A DNA stretch of 64,000 bases. It comes from Acidobacteriaceae bacterium (GTDB taxonomy: Bacteria > Acidobacteriota > Terriglobia > Terriglobales > Acidobacteriaceae). The translations under genes and the position numbers were made by a program. Shown one piece after another: positions 53,278-60,179 of this stretch (its first letter is position 1; the number at the start of each line of letters is the position of its first letter). The stretch lies in assembly GCA_025462885.1 (NCBI GenBank), contig JAOAPN010000003.1, forward strand, positions 62,001 through 126,000, read 5' to 3'. The notes beneath the pieces were generated by a model that made no database searches, was not told the origin of the DNA, and worked only from the letters and a program-made list of their open reading frames with translations.

Positions 53278-53320
53278 CGCCGGGCGGGCGCCACTTCGTG
53301 GGGTATTGGACGCTTCGCGT
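53265..53320. repeat. 56-bp repeat, copy 2
   Basis: Matches 47843-47898 except at one position (G for T at 53302). Its first 13 bases code the last residues and TGA stop of the TetR gene. Stem-forming arms are as in copy 1. Confidence 0.85.
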
Positions 53321-53372
53321 ATTGGGATTCGACTTTACAGCGATGGGGAGTAGGCTCCAGGGGGAAAAAGAG

Positions 53373-53410
53373 GGCGCGACGTTTGGGCGACGTCGCGCCT
53401 TATTTTTTTT
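53373..53410 (+). terminator. strong intrinsic terminator after TetR gene
   Basis: A perfect 10-bp stem GGCGCGACGT / ACGTCGCGCC with a 7-base loop, followed by TTATTTTTTTT. It lies 95 bp after the TetR stop, beyond the 56-bp repeat, and is also placed to stop transcripts from the convergent gene. Confidence 0.9.
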
Positions 53411-53425
53411 TGATCCACAGATCTA

Positions 53426-54739
53426 TTAGACTTTTGGTTCCCAGCCTTTTTCGTAGCTGCGGCCCCAGTACTTCATGGCTTCGGCGTCGTTCTGGATCTT
53501 GCCGTTTTTGGGGTCGAGATGGAGTTCGCGCTTGGTCTCCCAGGCTACGTTGGCGAGCTGCAGCATGGTGACGGCCACGTTGCCGACTTCGATGGGAGCG
53601 TTGAGCTTCTCGCCCGTGCGGATGCCGGCGATGAAGTTAGCGAAGTGGAGGTCAGTCATGGAGTCGGCTCCGACGAGGTCCTGCGAAGCGCTGCTGGCCC
53701 CGACCTTGAACTCATCGGTCTTCTTGCCCTTGAGGTCGAAGACCTCGTAGCCGCCGCGATCGATCAGGACGGAGCCAGTAGTGCCGAGGATCACGGAGCC
53801 GCGGTCGCGGTTGTAGGTCTTCATGCCGTTGCAGCACTTGTTATCCCAGGAGATCATCTTGTCGCCGTAAGCGAAGCCGACGGTCAGGGTGTCGTAGAAC
53901 TGCCAGTCGTCCTTGTAGGCGTAGCGTCCACCGGAGGCGGTGATGGAGTTGGGGAAGTCGACGCCGAGCGCCCAGCGGCTGACGTCTACTTCGTGGGTGC
54001 CGTTGTTGAGGGTCTCGCCGGTGCCCCAGACCTTGAACCAGTGCCAGTTATAGGGCTGGACGTTGTCCGTGTAGGCCTGGCGGGGAGCAGGGCCCTGCCA
54101 GAGATCCCAATCGAGCGTGGCGGGAACCGCCGCAGGCTTACCGACGCCGATGGACTTGCGGGTGTTGGCGTACCAGGCGTTGGCGGCGTAGGCGCGGCCG
54201 ATCAGGCCATCGTGGATCTGGCCGACGATCTTGATGGTGTGCGGAGAAGAGCGCTGCTGCGTTCCCATCTGGACGAGCTTGCCGGACTTGTCGCGGGCGG
54301 CGACGAGCATGGCGCCTTCGGCAGGGTTGTGGCTGCAGGGCTTCTCGACGTAGACGTGCTTGCCGGCCTGCACGCCGGCGATGGCCATGGGGGCGTGCCA
54401 GTGGTCGGGGGTGGCGATGGTGATGGCGTCGACGTCGGCCGAGGCGAGGATCTTGCGGTAGTCCTTGTCGGTCGCCGGGGCGTAGCCGAAGTCCTTCTCG
54501 GTCTTGTCGGCAAACTTCTTCAGGATGTTGCTCTCAACATCGCAGACGTGGGTGATGTGGATGTCTTTGCTGTTGGTCTTGAGGGCGGAGAGGTGGGCGT
54601 AGGCACGGCTGTTGAGACCGATGACGGCAAAGTTGACGCGATCATTCGCTCCCACGATGCGGGCATAGCTGCGGGCACTGGGTGCGAAGGCTGCGGCTGT
54701 AGTGGCGGCGGTAGTAAGGAATTCGCGGCGAGAGATCAT
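53426..54739 (-). CDS. Tat-exported Gfo/Idh/MocA-family oxidoreductase
   Basis: NAD(P)-dependent sugar oxidoreductase of 437 residues with a twin-arginine signal (SRREFLTTAATTAAAF), so it is folded with cofactor before export. The Rossmann part has NFAVIGLNSRAYAHLSAL, CDVESNILKKF and catalytic-site EKPCSHNPAEG; Lys in the EKP motif is conserved. The C-terminal sheet domain includes NNGTHEVDVSRWALG. Acidobacteria and Planctomycetes have many such exported members, probably acting on glycans or glycosides through redox steps. The substrate is unknown. Confidence 0.9.
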   Translation of the reverse strand: MISRREFLTTAATTAAAFAPSARSYARIVGANDRVNFAVIGLNSRAYAHLSALKTNSKDIHITHVCDVESNILKKFADKTEKDFGYAPATDKDYRKILASADVDAITIATPDHWHAPMAIAGVQAGKHVYVEKPCSHNPAEGAMLVAARDKSGKLVQMGTQQRSSPHTIKIVGQIHDGLIGRAYAANAWYANTRKSIGVGKPAAVPATLDWDLWQGPAPRQAYTDNVQPYNWHWFKVWGTGETLNNGTHEVDVSRWALGVDFPNSITASGGRYAYKDDWQFYDTLTVGFAYGDKMISWDNKCCNGMKTYNRDRGSVILGTTGSVLIDRGGYEVFDLKGKKTDEFKVGASSASQDLVGADSMTDLHFANFIAGIRTGEKLNAPIEVGNVAVTMLQLANVAWETKRELHLDPKNGKIQNDAEAMKYWGRSYEKGWEPKV

Positions 54740-54863
54740 GTTGCTCCTGATGGCAATCCGGCGGCAATTTATGGATGCGAAATCACTTTACATGACGGAA
54801 TGGTACGTCGGGTAGGGGTGTAAGGGCTTACATAGAGAAATAGTTGTTACTACGAATAAAGTC

Positions 54864-55002
54864 CTGCGCGGACGGCGGTCCCTTTACGAGGCGATTGTGA
54901 TTCTAAGGGTGCTCCCGATGGTCGCAGGCCAGATTTCGTGCCGACCAACGGGAGGACATAGTCGTTCAGTACCTGCCACGGAAAAGAGACCGCCGTGCGC
55001 GG
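54864..55002 (-). repeat. 140-bp double-palindrome element, copy 2
   Basis: Opposite in orientation to 51695-51834. Inner arms CTCCCGATGGTCG (54912-54924) and CGACCAACGGGAG (54942-54954) again flank a 17-base loop, and outer arms GGCGGTC / GACCGCC again bound the element. The inner-arm bases that differ between copies (GATGG against GTTGG) stay nearly complementary to their partners. Confidence 0.85.
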
Positions 55003-55018
55003 AGCACCGCGCGGCAAT

Positions 55019-56191
55019 TTACGGGAGGACGCGGCCTTCTATGCCCAGGTCGACGTGGTAGAGGGCGTCGCGTGTGGCGAGCGCGGCGCATCCGTCTTCG
55101 AGGAAGACGAGGCCGACGAGGTTCTGGCCGGAGACGGCGAGGGTGGCGTGGGGATTCTTGCCGGGGGTGATGCGGACGATGCCGCGCTGGCCGTGGAGGC
55201 TGGCGGCGATGTAGAGGTTGTCGTCGACGTCGAACGCCATGCCCTGGGCGCGCCCGAGTCCCTGGTAGAAGATGCTGGTGGTGCCGTCGGGCTCGATGGC
55301 GTGGATAGCCTGGTTGGAGCTGGTGGTGGGGCCGGTGACGAAGAGGGTGCCTTTCGAATTGAAGGCCAGGTGGTAGGCGGCCATGGAGGGTTCCAGGGTG
55401 GCATGGACAAAGATTCCGGGGGCTTCGTCGGGGTTCTCCTGCTCTTCTTCGAGGCCGCTGAACTGCGGGGCGGATTTGGGCGGAGTGATCTTGAAGATGG
55501 TACCGGTGCGGTCGCCGACGAACAGGTTTCCGGCGGAATCGAAGGCCAGTCCGGTGGCGATGCCGAGACCTTCCGCGTAGGTGGAGGTAACGCCGGTCGG
55601 GGTGATCCGGTAGATGGTGCCTTCGGAGCGGGAGCTGCAGTAGAGATTGCCGTCTGGCCCGAAGGCCAGTCCGGTGGCGTTGAGCAGTTCGCGGACGAAG
55701 GGACGGATCTGCAGATCGCGTTGAATGCAGAAGATGGAGACGGGAACCTGCTGGCCGCGGGCTCCGGAGACCGTCGCGAAGACGTTGCCGCTGGCGTCCA
55801 CGGCGGGGTTCGAGACGGGGTGGAGATTTTCGGCCATGGGCACGGCCACGCGGAGGTAGAGCGGATTCGAGACTTCGCCGTTGCGATGGAGGAGCACATC
55901 GCCGGAGATAGTGCCCTCTGGAATCTGAAGCGTAGCGCGCGAGGGGCGGGCGAGCACCAGAGGAGATGGCGTATCGCCGATGGTGGTGGTGGGCAGGGTG
56001 GGGTGCGGACCCAGGTTGATGCCGAGGAGCGAGACTTCGCCGCCGGGCATGGCCGCGGGCGGGGAGAGGCTGTCGAGGTGAGGCTTGCTGGAAGCTGGCT
56101 GTACTGCTGGACTCCCCAGGCTCGTAGGCCGGGCCGGGCTCTCGCGCTTCTCGGGTTTATCGGATTTGAGGAGCGAGAAGAGAGGGTTCAT
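55019..56191 (-). CDS. IPT/TIG plus NHL/SMP-30-like beta-propeller protein
   Basis: Protein of about 390 residues. After a Lys/Pro-rich start, residues about 40-130 resemble an IPT/TIG immunoglobulin-like fold (SLSPPAAMPGGEVSLLGINL). The rest has propeller repeats of the NHL/gluconolactonase kind: SNPAVDASGNVFATVSG, ATGLAFGPDGNLYCSSR, ATGLAFDSAGNLFVGDRTG, AYHLAFNSKGTLFVTG and AQGMAFDVDDNLYIAAS. Such propellers act as lactonases or as binding scaffolds; no catalytic set is obvious. No signal peptide is evident from ATG 56191; longer upstream starts are not convincing. Confidence 0.78.
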   Translation of the reverse strand: MNPLFSLLKSDKPEKRESPARPTSLGSPAVQPASSKPHLDSLSPPAAMPGGEVSLLGINLGPHPTLPTTTIGDTPSPLVLARPSRATLQIPEGTISGDVLLHRNGEVSNPLYLRVAVPMAENLHPVSNPAVDASGNVFATVSGARGQQVPVSIFCIQRDLQIRPFVRELLNATGLAFGPDGNLYCSSRSEGTIYRITPTGVTSTYAEGLGIATGLAFDSAGNLFVGDRTGTIFKITPPKSAPQFSGLEEEQENPDEAPGIFVHATLEPSMAAYHLAFNSKGTLFVTGPTTSSNQAIHAIEPDGTTSIFYQGLGRAQGMAFDVDDNLYIAASLHGQRGIVRITPGKNPHATLAVSGQNLVGLVFLEDGCAALATRDALYHVDLGIEGRVLP

Positions 56192-56308
56192 GGCTGTGCT
56201 TAGAGTAGAGCGGCAGTAGGGGGAGCGCAAGGCGGTGACGATTAGCCGGTTAGGAAAGCTTGAACAGGTGTTTGGCATTCCCTCGGCGGCTACGGTGCCT
56301 GGAGTTGC

Positions 56309-56333
56309 GGCGGGACTGAAGTCCCGCCCTTTC
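56309..56333 (+). repeat. 25-bp palindromic repeat, copy 3 (variant stem)
   Basis: Begins GGCGGGACTGAAGTCCC and continues GCCCTTTC. It keeps the CTGAAG centre and GCCCTTnC tail of copies 1 and 2, while stem bases ACACC/GGTGT become GGGAC/GTCCC, a full set of compensating changes. Confidence 0.75.
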
Positions 56334-56359
56334 AAAACGATGACTTGTTCAGGGGTTCT

Positions 56360-56866
56360 TTAGAAGAACAGGTGTGCGAGTTGGGCGCAGATCAGGGCGA
56401 GAATACCGGCTGCAACGTCGTCCAGCATGATGCCGGTACCGGCGGGAAGGCGCTCGAGCTGGCGGACGGGCGGTGGCTTAAGGATGTCGAAGAGGCGGAA
56501 GAGCAGCAGCGAGAGCGCGGCGTGCTGCCAGTCGGAGGGAATGGCGATCAGGGCGATGAGCTGGCCGGCGACCTCGTCGATTACGACATGGCCGGGGTCT
56601 TTGCGACCGGACTCTTCGGCGACGATGGTGGCGGCCGGGATGCCGATCAAGGTAGCGGCCAGCGCGGCGATGGCGGTGCCGATTGCCAGGGCAAATGGAG
56701 TTGGGTGGAGCGTGTGGGCGGCAGCGAACCAGAGCAGGACTGCGGCGACACTGCCGTAGGTTCCGGGGCCGGGCTTCATGAGGCCGGCACCGAAGAAGGT
56801 GCCGATCAGCCAGGCCCACGTGGTTCTTTTTTCGGGGAGTTTCGAGAGGGGGATTTGTTTGGCCAT
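56360..56866 (-). CDS. pgpA: phosphatidylglycerophosphatase A
   Basis: Inner-membrane phosphatase of 168 residues that dephosphorylates phosphatidylglycerophosphate in phosphatidylglycerol synthesis. Motifs are IGTFFGAGLMKPGPGTYGS, DPGHVVIDEVAGQLIAL with the conserved acidic pair, RLFDILKPPPVRQLERLP and GIMLDDVAAGILA. All family hallmarks are present, with four hydrophobic helices. It lies 60 bp downstream of yacG on the same strand. Confidence 0.93.
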   Translation of the reverse strand: MAKQIPLSKLPEKRTTWAWLIGTFFGAGLMKPGPGTYGSVAAVLLWFAAAHTLHPTPFALAIGTAIAALAATLIGIPAATIVAEESGRKDPGHVVIDEVAGQLIALIAIPSDWQHAALSLLLFRLFDILKPPPVRQLERLPAGTGIMLDDVAAGILALICAQLAHLFF

Positions 56867-56926
56867 GGGTTTTATCTTTCGCCCGTAGGCTCTTGGAGAA
56901 GTTTACAGTTGGGCGTGCTGGGCCGG

Positions 56927-57142
56927 TTAGTCTTCGTCGTTCCCGTTGGGATGGCGGTTGGCGTTGGAGCGGGCCAGCTCTTCGAGCAGGTCGGGATCCT
57001 GGATCGGGGAGGAGATCTTGTAGTCTCCGCTGGCCCACTTGCCGAGGTCGAGGATGCGACAGCGGTCGGAGCAGAACGGGAAGTCCGGGTCGGTAGCGAG
57101 GACGACTTTGCGGCAGGTGGGGCAGAAGAGAGCTTTTGACAT
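56927..57142 (-). CDS. yacG: YacG-family zinc-binding DNA gyrase inhibitor
   Basis: Small protein of 71 residues that binds one zinc through FCPTCRKVV and FCSDRCRILDLGKWASG, the two CxxC-type pairs of YacG (CPTC, CSDRC). YacG binds GyrB and blocks DNA binding by gyrase. ATG 57142 begins directly at the conserved region; upstream codons run into the 41-bp repeat and are not conserved-looking. The tail is acidic. Confidence 0.9.
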   Translation of the reverse strand: MSKALFCPTCRKVVLATDPDFPFCSDRCRILDLGKWASGDYKISSPIQDPDLLEELARSNANRHPNGNDED

Positions 57143-57190
57143 GGCAGTTTGATTGTAAATCTGTGGTGGTTGGAGGGTGGTGTGTTCGGA

Positions 57191-57231
57191 CCCCATTCAT
57201 CGCGATAATGCTGCGATGAATGGGGCACCCG
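57191..57231 (+). repeat. 41-bp palindromic repeat, copy 2
   Basis: Begins CCCCATTCATCGCGATAA and ends AATGGGGCACCCG. Arms CCCCATTCATCGC and GCGATGAATGGGG are perfectly complementary around a 9-base loop. It lies between yacG and the SDR gene and aligns gaplessly to copy 1 at 51854-51894. Confidence 0.85.
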
Positions 57232-57258
57232 CTTTTGTTCCGAGTGCTTCGTCCGGCT

Positions 57259-58035
57259 TTAGACGATGGAACGGAGGAGGCCGCCTTCGGCGCGGAGTGC
57301 AGCTCCGTTGGTCGCGGCGGAGAGGGGGCTGGCGAGGTAGGCGACCAGGCTGGCGATCTCTTCGCTCTCGATGAGGCGCTGAAGAAGCGAGCTGCTGCGG
57401 TGCTTCTCAAAGAACTCTTGCTCGGCCTGCTCGGGCGTTGGATTTTCGGCGCTGGAGATGTTCTTGAGGAAGTCCACGATGCCCTCCGAGCGGGTGGGGC
57501 CGGGGAGGACGGTGTTGACGGTGACGGCGGTGCCCTTGGTGCGTTCGGCCAGTCCGCGCGAGATGGCGAGCTGGGAGGACTTGGTGACGCCGTAGTGGAC
57601 CATCTCGGGCGGCGTCATGACGGCGGACTCGCTGGAGATGAAGATGATGCGGCCGGAGTTCTTTTTGAGCATCTGCGGGAAGTAATGGCGCGACAGCCGC
57701 ACGCCGGAGAGGACGTTGGTCTCGAAGATATTGAACCAGTCCTCGTCGGTGATGTCGGCGAACTCTTTGGCCTCGTAGATGCCGAGGTTGTTGACCAGGA
57801 TATCGGTGGCAGGAACCTGCTGGATCAGGGAGGCCGCACCCTCGGCGGTGGCTGGGTCGGCTACGATGCCCTTCACGTTCTGCAAGCCTGTCAGGGCGGC
57901 GTCCAGTTTCGCCTGCGTACGACCCGGAACAGTGACGGTGACGCCTTCTGCGGTGAGGGCTTTGACGATGGCCAGGCCGATTCCGGCGGTGCCTCCGGTT
58001 ACGATGGCGGTCTTGTTCTTGAGTTGCAAGTCCAT
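57259..58035 (-). CDS. short-chain dehydrogenase/reductase
   Basis: SDR of 258 residues. Cofactor motif is AIVTGGTAGIGLAIVKAL; PGRTQ after strand 2 suggests NADP. LVNNLGIYE matches the NNAG region, Ser in IIFISSESAV and YGVTKSS give the catalytic residues. The C-terminal NGAALRAEGGLLRSIV is normal. Substrate is unknown. It is divergent from the ArsR gene at 58.3 kb. Confidence 0.9.
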   Translation of the reverse strand: MDLQLKNKTAIVTGGTAGIGLAIVKALTAEGVTVTVPGRTQAKLDAALTGLQNVKGIVADPATAEGAASLIQQVPATDILVNNLGIYEAKEFADITDEDWFNIFETNVLSGVRLSRHYFPQMLKKNSGRIIFISSESAVMTPPEMVHYGVTKSSQLAISRGLAERTKGTAVTVNTVLPGPTRSEGIVDFLKNISSAENPTPEQAEQEFFEKHRSSSLLQRLIESEEIASLVAYLASPLSAATNGAALRAEGGLLRSIV

Positions 58036-58282
58036 TGCAGTCCCTTCCTATCTTTCCACGTATCTGAAGAGTAGATGTTTGGTGATTTGCGGGGATTCAT
58101 TCCGGCGTGTCTCCCTGTCGTTCGATTGAGCAATACGACCGCAAGGGAACGATTTCAAGCCGAACCGCGCGAAGCTCATATTTGGGTTTCTGCTCGATGA
58201 GTCCATGGGTCCGGTGTCAGCAGCCGAAATGAAACGTTCAAAGCGATTTGTAGCATTTGAGGATTTTTTTAGTAAAAAACAT

Positions 58283-58310
58283 TTGACATATTCCTATATG
58301 GGAATATATG
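58283..58310 (+). promoter_or_regulatory. ArsR-type promoter with operator in the spacer
   Basis: A perfect -35 TTGACA (58283-58288) and -10-like TATATG (58305-58310) are 16 bp apart. Between them lies an inverted repeat ATATTCC-TATATG-GGAATAT (58288-58307), the size and A+T character of ArsR-family operators. Transcription would begin close to 58317, so the ATG at 58319 would be leaderless or nearly so. Confidence 0.75.
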
Positions 58311-58318
58311 TTTGCGAA

Positions 58319-58687
58319 ATGGCACGAGCAGCAACAACGGCAGACGTCTTCAACGCTATCGCGGAGCCCCGACGGCGCGAGGTAATTGGAGTGTTGTCCG
58401 ATGGCAGGGAGTACGCAGTAGGTGATGTGGTGTTGCGCTTACGGATGTCGCAGCCGGCTGTTTCGAAGCACCTCGGGGTGTTGCGGAACGTTGGCGTGGT
58501 GTCGGTGATCAAGCGCGGACAGCACCGGATGTACCGGTTGAATGCAGCTGAACTGAAGCCGGTGCATGACTGGGTCAAGACGTTTGAGCATTACTGGACC
58601 CATCAACTGGGTCAGATCAAGGAACGGGCAGAGCGAAAGGCTCTGGAACGAATCATTTCAATCGACAACGGAACCAAGGAGGAATAA
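58319..58687 (+). CDS. ArsR-family winged-helix repressor
   Basis: Small DNA-binding protein of 122 residues. The fold is TADVFNAIAEPRRREVIGVLSDG, then VGDVVLRLRMSQPAVSKHLGVLRNVGVVSVI (recognition helix QPAVSKHLGVL), then RGQHRMYRLNAAELKPV with the wing. No Cys pair for metal sensing is present, so it is of the non-metal ArsR type commonly paired with SRPBCC proteins. ATG 58319 was chosen because earlier in-frame starts lie inside the promoter. It begins an operon with the next three genes. Confidence 0.88.
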   Translation: MARAATTADVFNAIAEPRRREVIGVLSDGREYAVGDVVLRLRMSQPAVSKHLGVLRNVGVVSVIKRGQHRMYRLNAAELKPVHDWVKTFEHYWTHQLGQIKERAERKALERIISIDNGTKEE

Positions 58688-58690
58688 ATA

Positions 58691-59146
58691 ATGGCAGCGA
58701 CTATTCAGGAACAGGCGGTTCAAACTTTCGAGATTGTGAAAGAGGAGCAGATTGCGGCTCCCATCGGCATTGTGTTCGAGACAATTCTGGAACAGATGGG
58801 TCCGTTGAACTCAACGCCGGAGAAGCCGATGCCGATGAAGCTCGAGGCCTGGCCGGGCGGGCGCTGGTATCGCGATCTGGGAGACAACACGGGACATTTC
58901 TGGGGCCTGGTTCAGGCAATCAGGGCGCCTTCCCTGCTGGAGATATGTGGGCCGCTGTTTATGTCGACGCCAGCGGTCTCCAATCTGCAGTACCGGCTGA
59001 CCGAAGAGAACGGTGTGACCCGAGTGCGGTTTGTGCATCGGGCGATGGGTTGGATCGGCGAAGCGGACCGTGGAGTGGACGCCGGTTGGACCGACCTGAT
59101 CACCCGCATTCGCACCGCGGCAGAGAACAAGCCGGGGAGCAAATAG
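58691..59146 (+). CDS. SRPBCC (AHSA1-like) ligand-binding protein
   Basis: Cytosolic protein of 151 residues with the START-like fold of the AHSA1/CalC group: EIVKEEQIAAPIGIVFETIL, MKLEAWPGGRWYRDLGDNTG, FWGLVQAIRAPSLLEICGPL and RVRFVHRAMGWIGE. These proteins bind hydrophobic ligands in a central cavity; the specific ligand is unknown. It begins 3 bp after the ArsR stop, and ArsR-SRPBCC pairs are common, often linked to stress or xenobiotic response. Confidence 0.87.
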   Translation: MAATIQEQAVQTFEIVKEEQIAAPIGIVFETILEQMGPLNSTPEKPMPMKLEAWPGGRWYRDLGDNTGHFWGLVQAIRAPSLLEICGPLFMSTPAVSNLQYRLTEENGVTRVRFVHRAMGWIGEADRGVDAGWTDLITRIRTAAENKPGSK

Positions 59147-59148
59147 CC

Positions 59149-59304
59149 ATGTGCCCGGTGTGTCTCGCAACCGCGGCATGGATCGCTGCAGGCGTCACGT
59201 CGACGGGCGGCCTCTCAGCGTTGGCTGTGAAGACGTTTCGCGGCCAGAACCAGGAAGCAAACACCACCAACAAGAACAGTGACCAAGGAGAGAGACATGA
59301 ATAA
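59149..59304 (+). CDS. 51-residue CxxC membrane peptide
   Basis: Short protein starting MCPVCLATAAWIAAGV, with a CPVC pair at the very N-terminus and a hydrophobic stretch of about 20 residues, then a polar tail. It lies 2 bp after the SRPBCC stop and overlaps the next gene's start by 8 bp, which supports it being real. It may be membrane-attached and redox- or metal-active. I know of no named family. Confidence 0.65.
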   Translation: MCPVCLATAAWIAAGVTSTGGLSALAVKTFRGQNQEANTTNKNSDQGERHE

Positions 59305-60052
59305 GAACAATGAGACCGAGTTGAAGATGAACACGCCTCCAGTCGTGTCCCCGCAGGAGTGGGAGGCTGCGCGGCAGCAACTGCTGGTGAAGGAGAAGGA
59401 GTTTACCCGCTCGCGGGACGCGCTGGCCGCCGATCGTCGGCGCATGCCGTGGCTGGCGGTGGATAAGGAGTACGCATTCGAAGGCCCAGAGGGTAAGGCA
59501 AGCCTGCTCGACTTGTTTCACGGACGTCGCCAGTTGATTGTCTACCGCGCCTTCTTCGAGCCTGGCGTCTTCGGCTGGCCCGATCATGCCTGCCGCGGCT
59601 GCTCGCTGGGAGCAGACCAGGTCTCCCACCTCGCCCATCTCAACGCTCGCGATACTACACTGGTGTTCGCGTCGCGCGCGCCGCAGGAGGACATCGAACG
59701 TCTGAAGACGAGGATGGGTTGGGAGATGCCGTGGTACACCATCGCCAGCGACTTCGATAAGGACTTCGGCGTGGACGAGTGGCACGGAACGAACGTGTTC
59801 TTCCGCGACGGCGAGCGCGTGTTCCGCACGTACTTCATCAACAGCCGCGGCGATGAGGCGATGGGAAGCGTCTGGAGTTACCTCGATGCGACTCCGCTCG
59901 GACGCCAGGAGATGTGGGAGGACTCGCCGGAGGGCTACCCTCAGACCCCGCCCTACAAGTGGTGGAACTGGCACGACGCATACGACGCAGCCTCACCCGA
60001 TCCAAGGTGGGTCAAGGTGGTGGATAACGCACTGGTGACGCTAAACCTCTAG
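59297..60052 (+). CDS. DUF899 thioredoxin-like protein
   Basis: Protein of 251 residues of the DUF899 thioredoxin-fold family. Visible markers are VVSPQEWEAARQQLLVKEKE, RRRMPWLAVDKEYAFEGP, LIVYRAFFEP, a Cys-rich DHACRGCSLGADQVSHL with CRGC replacing the thioredoxin pair, LVFASRAPQEDIERL and YKWWNWHDAYD at the C-terminus. Function is unknown; relatives occur with ArsR and SRPBCC genes as here. ATG 59297 has AGGAGAGAG just upstream. Confidence 0.9.
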   Translation: MNKNNETELKMNTPPVVSPQEWEAARQQLLVKEKEFTRSRDALAADRRRMPWLAVDKEYAFEGPEGKASLLDLFHGRRQLIVYRAFFEPGVFGWPDHACRGCSLGADQVSHLAHLNARDTTLVFASRAPQEDIERLKTRMGWEMPWYTIASDFDKDFGVDEWHGTNVFFRDGERVFRTYFINSRGDEAMGSVWSYLDATPLGRQEMWEDSPEGYPQTPPYKWWNWHDAYDAASPDPRWVKVVDNALVTLNL

Positions 60053-60095
60053 CAAGGTGAGATCGCCCACGTCGGCGACACCCCGGAGGGTTTGG

Positions 60096-60126
60096 AGCGG
60101 CGAGGGTGTAAAACGCCCTCGCCGCT
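60096..60126. terminator. hairpin between DUF899 gene and rimO
   Basis: A perfect 11-bp stem AGCGGCGAGGG / CCCTCGCCGCT with a 9-base loop, between convergent genes. It lacks a T-run, so it is a probable rather than certain terminator. Confidence 0.6.
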
Positions 60127-60179
60127 GTTCGTCTGCGGTTCGAAGATGTCGGGGTCAAACCATCTGGCGAGGTTCGAGT

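Noticed and set aside
53519..56203. Long plus-strand frames opposite the Gfo/Idh and NHL genes
   Set aside because: They are typical antisense frames in GC-rich DNA; the minus-strand genes have clear domains.
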